DNA of 27,428 nucleotides from a virus, in IMG/VR virus record IMGVR_UViG_3300017917_003879, positions 1 to 27,428 of that record. The stretch is one strand, 5' to 3'. Made by a program: the position numbers and the translations under genes. Below the pieces are notes generated by a model. The model worked only from the letters and a program-made list of their open reading frames with translations, ran no database searches and had not been told where the DNA came from. The first letter of the stretch is position 1, and every line of letters starts with the position of its first letter. This document shows, one piece after another, positions 25,101 through 27,428 of the stretch.

Positions 25101-25248
25101 AATCAACAGAAGCGCCAGGATATTCCTGAGAGATATAATATTGTTTTAAAAACTCTACGATTAAAGGAAAATCTTCCCTAACAAAACTTGGGAGTTGATG
25201 TTCGACTACATCTTGGATTTGTACTCTCTTGAGATCTGTTGATATCAT
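13165..25248 (-). CDS. Giant gp7-like baseplate wedge protein with YHYH-like domain and beta modules (4027 aa)
   Basis: The gene occupies the gene 7 position between gp6 and gp8. In T4, gp7 (1032 residues) is the central wedge organiser. Residues 23-45 (VREDFPLIVEFLKQYYISQE) and about 197-229 (LFISRAKDFYQTKG then TDESFKILFGALYGEKVEV) resemble the T4 gp7 C-terminal third (RSYDFYSTKGIEASYKFLFK). A second gp7-like block near 2445-2485 (YYQNFSYSLKSKVPFETWKD, then HTAGFLKF) resembles T4 YYVMKIKSNLPSSRWKSD..HPVGF. Between and after them are G-x-G-Y repeats (about 740-815, 1058-1183, 3350-3480, 3755-3836), HGLxTGD units, a YHYH-like domain (about 1245-1365: SPIIGWAYDGNPIYGPYG, LDEHNGRF, PNGVYAYFAT), an IDDEI unit at 106-113 and another near 3130-3180, and a tandem duplication (about 2710-2930). 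It starts one base after the gp6 stop. The frame is open throughout. gp7 homology is from memory of the T4 sequence and local only. Confidence 0.85.
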   Translation of the reverse strand: MISTDLKRVQIQDVVEHQLPSFVREDFPLIVEFLKQYYISQEYPGASVDLIQNIDQYLKLETLTNNSDYTKLESSISFADTTISVSFNLDDNVIGTYGFPDKYGLIQIDDEIILYSSKTNTSFVGCLRGFSGVTSYKNLDSTDNLTFSTSEISEHEAGTKIINLSALLLNQFLSKVKYQFTPGFEDRQIDSDVNERLFISRAKDFYQTKGTDESFKILFGALYGEKVEVIKPRDYLFRPSDAQYRVTKDIVVSALSGNPLELLNQTLFQDEYPNYDIQKAYASISNVEKLYFDGKEYYKLSVDFDYSKDITFDGSVFGDFSVHSNTKVISTVSTGSSIIDVDSTVGFPNSGELVVIYSSGESGIVSYTSKSLNQFFGVSNVISDINSAEDVRLNAYAYGYVGVGTASRVDVRIGSVLSNLKVDDSTYYFSKNDTGTIKSLGITTSSPKVDSWIYNLSTKYDVKSLLLVDTSNFTYRITTFAKNNFKIGDNLSITDSSSVSKDCFISDITDDFTFSITGQGYLDVSRIGFKVQRKIAKPQVSSLLSNYLHLTKYTSDIQNTYVKFNQDVLVASSSLPNYYNQALNFYDRKIILSGNYSGEVFTIPDITDHGYYTGDAVYYTPYTRIDVVDGSTVTTVSKFNNMQEGVYYIKRLENPNQFKLASSQANLYNQKFISVSGIVTSNTLEYASFHGKTIQHQQLLREIKEPDLKSGNYSTTPGKTGILINGVEILNYKAEDTIYYGSLNGIQVSSPGSNYDIINPPILSIRDKVGTGATGNCSIKGTLRRIDVIDSGFDYINKPIITITGGNGYGAKADVNTTFVEHSVSFNATASSAFVNLTNNTIGFSTYHKFRNSEQVVYKTDGQTAVAGIITDAIYFVNTVDAYTIKLYKSESDIISGISTVALTGYGVGIHRIQSVNKKQIVSNIVVVDPGLNYQNKRRVAISSGINTAANQINISNHQYNSGEIVEYSYTDAPVSGLSSLTSYVVTKVDENNFKLSSVGVGSTAKLFYFNNKQYINLSSVGSGSHYFNYEPISVSIDGEIGVSTFTGQDFSAKVQPIFRGSVESVQVTNTGVGYGVTDILNYNRQPSFSLLNGSSAELLPIINNGRIVEVLVTNEGQDYNSPPDLIVAGSGKYAKLIPIVNDGKIKSVKIASAGIDYDDKTKVTIIPSGDGAQFNADIQKWTINLFQKYLNIISEDDGIITTSLNDDYGIQYSYLYAPRKLRESIYGKGEGNQTKYGVFDLQKTANGEETSSQYHSPIIGWAYDGNPIYGPYGFPIKTGDSIRAMKSGYTPVTKPNRPPFIQGFFVEDYEFTNSGDLDEHNGRFCKTPEFPNGVYAYFATINPDRVETSSAFNKYKIPVFPYLIGNSFKSKPNLFNYEASSNQISYDLNSSSWFRNTSPYGLNDNGTYYDFLFQPNKIKPQTININESSRGSIDSIGIVTGGSGYKVGDTITFEEYAYAKKAKAKVSEILGKVVNNISVATTNISLLEISPFNSDKSYVAFATSPHNLTNNDLVSLSGFNTSINHLQSSFNIGVTTEKLILTTGVGTVGVTGIVTFFNVSGNLRSDNPLSIRENDIFSIGSEKVKILQIDSLNSRIKVLRSQENTVSSAHTASTILQENSRKFTFNSLPENEVIFELNREIYFNPQESIGLGTLSGVGIGTTISFSNPGAGLTQIFIPTQSVYLPNHDLKTGDILSYNTYQGSSITVSTGGTSGLALTQFSSVYVAKISNDLIGLSTYKVGIGSTGTFVGIATTTLNTKLLYFTGIGTGIYHSFKTQKENVVHAELDKNVVTVSTATTHGLTLNDIVNIKVNCGITTTIIVKYDDYNRRIVFNPKSFNAGDVDVLNNSITIHNHGLKSGDKVIYTSASPSAGLSNEKIYYIFRFTNDKVKLCLNKYQSLKFNPDIIDITSAASGTLSQINPPIIAFKNNTLRFDLSDSSLSSLSGSTLYSAFDFSLYLDSEFNNSFESTEKTTSFEVSKIGQIGITTDAALTLNVTDYLPERLYYKFSPVNSQFVSQVKKEIYIDTEVTNSNQIEVKNSLYNGYNSIHKIESNTTFSYDLEKTPERYGYNSSEANLEYSTSSLTANGGMSSISITYSGKGYENVVGISSIVTVNGSGSILEPSSKSIGKIISNQIDDIGFDFPTDKTLRPVCNLPEILLMQPLSSFDEIGVTSAGKNYTISPKLVVIDGYTNKVVDDVDLSYTIGDTKVKILKNTFGIYNTPPKIIPIGNQNGIGINSISYNESTKEVSVGLNTGFSDSFPFSVGDKVLIENISVGVGTTGIGYNSVDYGYSLFTLTKVPAGSSALGGNVGVVTYSLNGFLKGGDLPGNFDALKSSGRIIAEKDFPVFDIKLRKNDFIIGETVALGNNKLGKVESWNKEIELLKVSTTEDFSVGDVLVGKTSRTQGAIKSKIDFNAEIETGATSIVKKGWQREAGFLNSNTERISDNNYYQNFSYSLKSKVPFETWKDSVSSLNHTAGFLKFSDLIIESKDDNFRGVNSNYRGGDIDIIVDIYDEIDINCYTNFDIITENSLNSDRQIISDEVYFNSKVLTDYFESFGNRVLIIDDFSGQFNSEPRPTKFSVVDKFDLTHRSKKYLIYIRDSRYTGERQILLVTLLQDGSFGFINQYGRVESVLDLGGFDFNVFGSEGQLLFYPTKYSVNNYNLSFASFDIIGLSTTGVGSTNLGDVVKIESFETPVAANTTASIVSIASSYRTSKILLEISGDNGEIQFDEISLIHNGTNVESIQYGQLTNDSLDTFGTSGLGTYNAYISGSNVVLDFTANAGMAITANSLVVSIASTSSIGTGRKEIGFDSENIAFLDSSYVAISSSPTPTETIIARYENIVPSDHSCAYYVLSVEDTTNNQYEMSEVIVLNDSTNAYVTQYANLTTNSSLGTVGAAVSSGYTNLYYTPISNADIQVRVFQTSIQLVDIEESQSSYIDLNNASITAGFGYYEGTEIDVKRAFDLTHQQQPIFLKVFDGSSSSIVNVSDNTFLVPGHFFVSGEEVTYSYDTIYSSPIGIASTSFAGIGTTSLLPSSVYVIKVSDQKIKLARSAEDALKTIPVELDITSLGIGTYHSFTAKNQNTKCLIAIDNYIQSPIVSTSATTGLTTHIGLVDDVIKFSGITSFFGGDLIKIDDEIMKINTVGLGSTNSILVNRSWMGTGLSTHSEYAKVTKLTGNYNIVDNTIHFITAPQGPTPIGSSTNPPSERDWAGITTFSKFQGRMFLRSAPENSSEETYVNNYIFDDISQGFNATQKIFALQSNNQNVTGFSTNNAVILINGIFQSPTGQLSSSQDYTLTEGSGISSITFTGTATSVAYDPNNATIPKGGIIISVASTNGFGYQPLVSAGGTAIVSIAGTISSISIGNSGSGYRSGIQTYVNVGVYTSTTGTTNIQFIGTAAILGGNIVSVAITNPGVGYTSSNPPYVVFDSPLPYSNIPLIYSSASPSGFGTQATIDITVGYGSSVVDFEIKNPGYNYGQSQILTVPFGGTTGIPTDISKSFREFQIQIDKTASDEFSGWHLGQLEVFDKIENQFDGVRRSFTVSLNSSPVTIRSAKGSNIDVQATLLVFLNDILQVPNEAYTFTGGSVITFSEPPKGTSSDGSIIGDKCKILFYKGSGDIDVVFRDVLETVKPGDSLTIKNQDERLVTSVISSDAIETNPYDGNGIDSNPENKRTIEWCKQTTDKIINGQIVSKSRILNEALINPTTNIIQSVGIGSTIVYVESVRTFFDSQKENQTTTNKQRIIIISQDNIVGASATAVVSAAGTISSILITSGGVGYTTAPTVTISNPIGFGTTARAIASSTISVGGTVSSISVTSPGYGYTSSNSPQVLVEVPEIIYETNTSSTYEGDFGIIVGISTVSVGVASTGIAFDFYIPTNSFLRDTSIVSAATTVSGIQTGYYFTVKNSNIGNGVTSIYQDGSILGIGTQFLDGIFEVASVSIAQTSVPGVAQTYVTRVITSVSNYNSLSGTGYSSFFGEFSWGRITLNTRRDPKSFSVYTTRGLSGLTTSSTLTRVAPLKYVNYS
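13740..13985 (-). repeat. G-x-G-Y-T beta repeats near the C-terminus of the giant protein
   Basis: Two consecutive units: ISSILITSGGVGYTTAPTVT and VSSISVTSPGYGYTSSNSPQ, each preceded by an Ala/Gly/Ser-rich linker (AVVSAAGT, STISVGGT). Same pattern as the gp14 block. Confidence 0.7.
14805..15200 (-). repeat. Second C-terminal cluster of G-x-G-Y beta repeats
   Basis: Three units in residues about 3350-3481 of the giant protein: ISSISIGNSGSGYRSG, IVSVAITNPGVGYTSSNPPY and VVDFEIKNPGYNYGQSQ. Spacing between the Tyr positions is irregular, so these look like diverged modules rather than recent copies. Confidence 0.65.
16470..17130 (-). repeat. Tandem duplicated domain in the giant protein (two diverged copies)
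   Basis: Copy 1 (17125 to about 16850, residues about 2708-2800) contains SYRTSKILLEISGDNGEIQF, DEISLIHNGT, QYGQLT, LGTYNAYISGSNVVLDFT and ends SLVVSIAS. Copy 2 (16705 to about 16475, residues about 2848-2925) contains CAYYVLSVEDTTNNQYEMSE, VIVLNDSTNAYVTQYANLTT, SLGTVGAAVSSGYTNLYYT and ends IQVRVFQTS. Aligned landmarks are the paired strands, the [IV]x[HL]N[GD][ST]TN unit, QY[GA][QN]LT and LGT. The copies are clearly related but well diverged. Confidence 0.65.
21155..21510 (-). other. YHYH-like domain inside the giant gp7-like protein
   Basis: Residues about 1245-1365 show the YHYH domain pattern: YHSPIIGWAYDGNPIYGPYG, then GDLDEHNGRFCKTPEFPNGV, YAYFATINP and FPYLIGNSF. The family's eponymous Y-H-Y-H is here Y-A-Y-F, so the two histidines are replaced while the surrounding fold signature remains. 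The domain lies far from the two gp7-like blocks. Confidence 0.75.
21700..22075 (-). repeat. G-x-G-Y / G-x-D-Y beta repeats before the YHYH-like domain
   Basis: Three units in residues about 1058-1183: VESVQVTNTGVGYGVTD, IVEVLVTNEGQDYNSPPDLI and IKSVKIASAGIDYDDKTKVT, alternating with AELLPIINNGR, AKLIPIVNDGK and AQFNADIQKW. The regular 'xIIxxGxIxxVxVTxxGxxY' period of about 45 residues makes this the cleanest tandem array in the giant protein. Confidence 0.7.
22805..23030 (-). repeat. First G-x-x-Y beta repeats of the giant protein
   Basis: Two units in residues about 740-815: LNGIQVSSPGSNYDIINPPI and LRRIDVIDSGFDYINKPIIT, with small-residue linkers GTGATGNCSIKGT and GNGYGAKADVNT. Same period as the following array. 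Confidence 0.65.
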
Positions 25249-25249
25249 T

Positions 25250-27214
25250 TTATCTTACTAAAAGTCCGTTTGTATAACTTGAAGAAACTATGTAGTTTGC
25301 CCCCGAAACATCATAACCCGATGAAATTTGATCTGGTTTCGAATCAATGGTTGTTTTAGACATATCTAACTGTAGATATAAGTCTTGACGCCCAATCACA
25401 TCATTTGAATATGGTGGTACAGAAATTTCAATTAAAGGAAATCCTCTGTTGATAGCAGTGTTCGTGATATTAATAGGAGATAAATTTATTTCTCCCTTAA
25501 CATAATCAATTGTTCCAACAGATTTTCTGACAATTTCTGGTTGTGTTGGGGAATTCAATCTAAACAAGAATATTGTTCCTGTTTTTTTATCTTGATTTGG
25601 TATATCGGAGAGATATACTGTGCCAATAATTCCACTCACATTAAAACCAGAAGATTTGATATTAAAACTATTTTCCGTAACTCCATTTATATTTAATCCA
25701 GAATATTCTATGTTGAGAACCTTTTCATTTTTAATATGAAATCTATTACCAAAACATATTTCATACTCTGCAAAACTATTTAATGCCACTCTCAAATCCC
25801 TTCTCATGACAACGGTAGTGATATTGGAAGTAATTGCATCACTACTATCATCAATTATTTTTAAAAACTTACTGTACTTAAATCTTGCACCAAATTTGTT
25901 CAATTCTGAAGAATTTGCATATCTTTCAACCGTGCTCGATACAATTGATGCAATTGAGTTTGCAGATTGTGCTAAATTTGTATTATAATATGCATTAATT
26001 GATGGTTCAAGATAAAGATATTTTAAATCTATAATTTCTGGTATAATCCCAGCAACAGAATACTTTTTAATTTCTCTTTCAATATTATCTTTAATTAAAT
26101 TTGACAAATATGCACCATTAGTTGGTTTAATGCTAATAAAAACTTTTCCAAACTGTGGTGGGGCTAGATCTTCTCCACCAAACACCGAAATAGATTCAGT
26201 TTCTGGGTAGATAGTTGGAATGATAGATTCATAGTCCTTAGCAGTCACTGCTCTGTTTTGGGAAGCATAAATTCTTGATGCATACTTTTTAATCGATTCT
26301 ACACTTTCAATCTCTTTTCCTGAAAAAGATATTTCATTAGTTGTAATTAGAGATATACCTGATGCAATAGATGCAGTGCTTCTTGGTGATGTAATCTTCC
26401 CGCTGAAATTAAATTGTGAAATTCCATTTGCAGATTCACCATTTGAAACTAGATATGAAACTTGAACATAATTTGGAGATTCTAATTTGACACCAAATAC
26501 GCCATCTCCAAAAATTAATTCATATCTTTCATCTTCTATCTCCTGAACAAAAAAGATTGGAGAATCTGGAGTTATAGTAAATAAACTATCCGCTTGTCTA
26601 TACTTTCTACTAATATCAGATGTTTCACTTGGTTTTACAATGACTCGAATCGAAGAAGTATCAATTTTTGAATTTGGAAGAATGAACCTTTGATTTGGAT
26701 TAAAAGAATCTACAGTAAAAGTAGTGGTAACATAGGTTCCTTCGTAAATATCGACATCATCAAAAGATGCAATATTATCAACTACGGGAACAGTAATATC
26801 ATCAAGAATAGAAAAAGTATAACTTTGATTTCCAAAAGCAGATGTTGAACAAACAACTCCTTTGTTCAGAGTTAGAGTTTCTGGTTTGATTGGATATGCA
26901 GTATCAGAAGTAGTGTCAACGAAAAGAGATATATTTGCTCTTGAGGATTGCACTGATTTGGGAACATAACCAATATTTCGTGCAAGAGAGACTACATTTT
27001 CTCTGAGAGTTGCACTATCAATAAAAACTTCATTCGATACCATATTGGCATTATATGAAGTAATATACGTATTATATGCCAGAACATCAAGAATTACCGA
27101 TAAATTAGATCCCTCAAAATCATAGTCGGTGAAATTTGAATTAGATCTAAGATAATCTTTAATAGATGTTTTAATCTGATCGAAATCTAGATTTGTAAAA
27201 TTAACTAATGGCAT
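25250..27214 (-). CDS. 6: Baseplate wedge protein gp6
   Basis: gp6 forms the ring-linking wedge subunit of the contractile baseplate (J-type baseplate family). The 654-residue length matches the 660 of T4 gp6. The N-terminus has the conserved FTDYDFEGSNLSVILDVLAY then NTYITSYNANMVSNEVFIDS and ATLRENVVSLARNIGYVPKS, typical of gp6. The family motif YELIFGDGVFGVKL lies at 231-244, and the region YASRIYASQNRAVTAKDYES (311-330) through FGGEDLAPPQFGKVFISIKP (345-364) is also characteristic. Near 440-475, KFGARFKYSKFLKIIDDSSD and TTVVMRRDLRV are further landmarks. Unlike its neighbours it carries no obvious repeat insertion. Its ATG overlaps the gp25 stop (TAATG), and the giant gp7-like gene follows one base after its stop. 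Confidence 0.96.
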   Translation of the reverse strand: MPLVNFTNLDFDQIKTSIKDYLRSNSNFTDYDFEGSNLSVILDVLAYNTYITSYNANMVSNEVFIDSATLRENVVSLARNIGYVPKSVQSSRANISLFVDTTSDTAYPIKPETLTLNKGVVCSTSAFGNQSYTFSILDDITVPVVDNIASFDDVDIYEGTYVTTTFTVDSFNPNQRFILPNSKIDTSSIRVIVKPSETSDISRKYRQADSLFTITPDSPIFFVQEIEDERYELIFGDGVFGVKLESPNYVQVSYLVSNGESANGISQFNFSGKITSPRSTASIASGISLITTNEISFSGKEIESVESIKKYASRIYASQNRAVTAKDYESIIPTIYPETESISVFGGEDLAPPQFGKVFISIKPTNGAYLSNLIKDNIEREIKKYSVAGIIPEIIDLKYLYLEPSINAYYNTNLAQSANSIASIVSSTVERYANSSELNKFGARFKYSKFLKIIDDSSDAITSNITTVVMRRDLRVALNSFAEYEICFGNRFHIKNEKVLNIEYSGLNINGVTENSFNIKSSGFNVSGIIGTVYLSDIPNQDKKTGTIFLFRLNSPTQPEIVRKSVGTIDYVKGEINLSPINITNTAINRGFPLIEISVPPYSNDVIGRQDLYLQLDMSKTTIDSKPDQISSGYDVSGANYIVSSSYTNGLLVR

Positions 27215-27428
27215 TATCGTGTTGGCTGTAATGCAAATGATAACTGTTGTGGTTGTGCGTCAATCCCAACGATGTAATATTTAATTGTGACATTCAATTC
27301 GCCGTTGTCATAATCTGGAACTGCATCAACCGATATTAATTCAACTCTAGCTTCATAATTATTGATAACGTTTTCAATTTCATCTCTAACAGAAGATGCA
27401 GTAATATCGTCAAGTGATTCAAATAGTA
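27214..27428 (-). CDS. 25: Baseplate wedge protein gp25, 3' part (N-terminus outside window)
   Basis: gp25 is the small lysozyme-superfamily-named wedge core subunit (GPW/gp25 family) that joins gp6 and gp53 and helps nucleate the sheath. The C-terminal 71 residues are present: LFESLDDITASSVRDEIENV, then INNYEARVELISVDAVPDYD, NGELNVTIKYYIVGIDAQPQ and QLSFALQPTR. The pattern 'IT...VRDEIENVI..YE.RV.L..V' followed by 'GEL.V.I.Y.I' is the conserved end of gp25. T4 gp25 has 132 residues, so about half is missing upstream. The stop TAA shares a base with the gp6 ATG, giving a coupled gp25-gp6 junction. Confidence 0.9.
   Translation of the reverse strand, partial: LFESLDDITASSVRDEIENVINNYEARVELISVDAVPDYDNGELNVTIKYYIVGIDAQPQQLSFALQPTR

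Noticed and set aside
13165-25248. Possibility that the 12-kb ORF is an assembly fusion of several genes
   Set aside because: The frame is open throughout with uniform base composition and module style, and no internal ribosome site followed by a recognisable protein start was noticed. A true giant gene is the simpler reading.

Overview
The window comes from a T4-like contractile-tailed phage. Every supported gene lies on the minus strand. Read in the direction of transcription (high to low coordinates), the order is gp25 (3' part), gp6, a giant gp7-like protein, gp8, a giant DUF4815-type protein, two small ORFs, gp13, gp14, gp15 and gp16 (5' part). This is the T4 late order 25/6-7-8-...-13-14-15-16. 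The strongly AT-rich sequence, the NATAAATA-type late promoter candidates, the enlarged baseplate proteins and the gp13/gp14/gp15 variants resemble marine T4-like phages of picocyanobacteria (Prochlorococcus/Synechococcus) or pelagibacteria. The host cannot be fixed from this window: no tRNA, photosynthesis or other host-derived marker gene is present.

Layout. 27428-25250: baseplate wedge genes 25 (partial) and 6. 25248-13165: one 4027-residue ORF, about 44% of the window. It sits where T4 has gene 7 and carries two separated blocks resembling the C-terminal third of T4 gp7, embedded in thousands of residues of beta-rich modules, among them a YHYH-like domain and a tandem duplication. 13139-11589: gp8, enlarged by an internal repeat insertion. 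11582-4092: a 2496-residue structural protein filling the place of T4 genes 9-10-11-12-wac. 4090-3700: two small overlapping ORFs, one with a perfect four-heptad coiled coil. 3664-381: neck and tail-completion genes 13, 14 and 15. 378-1: the start of the small terminase gene 16.

How they work together. gp25, gp6, the gp7-like protein and gp8 should build the baseplate wedge. The 2496-residue protein is probably a peripheral baseplate or fibre-bearing component. gp13/gp14 close the packaged head, gp15 caps the tail tube and sheath, and gp16 works with the large terminase (outside the window) to start packaging. Genes are packed end to end, with junctions from a 14-nt overlap to a 6-nt gap. The only three wider gaps (48, 35 and 25 nt) each hold a late-promoter-like octamer, upstream of gp15, gp13 and gp8.

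The main observation beyond routine annotation is modular sharing. At least four short beta-type modules (G-x-G-Y-T repeats, 'GExIxG..SGxxAxV' repeats, 'IxIDDEIM' units and 'HGLxTGDxVxY' units) recur across neighbouring but non-homologous genes, including the neck protein gp14 and the tail completion protein gp15. No stretch over 300 bases lacks a gene. No RNA gene, CRISPR array, insertion sequence or convincing terminator was seen.
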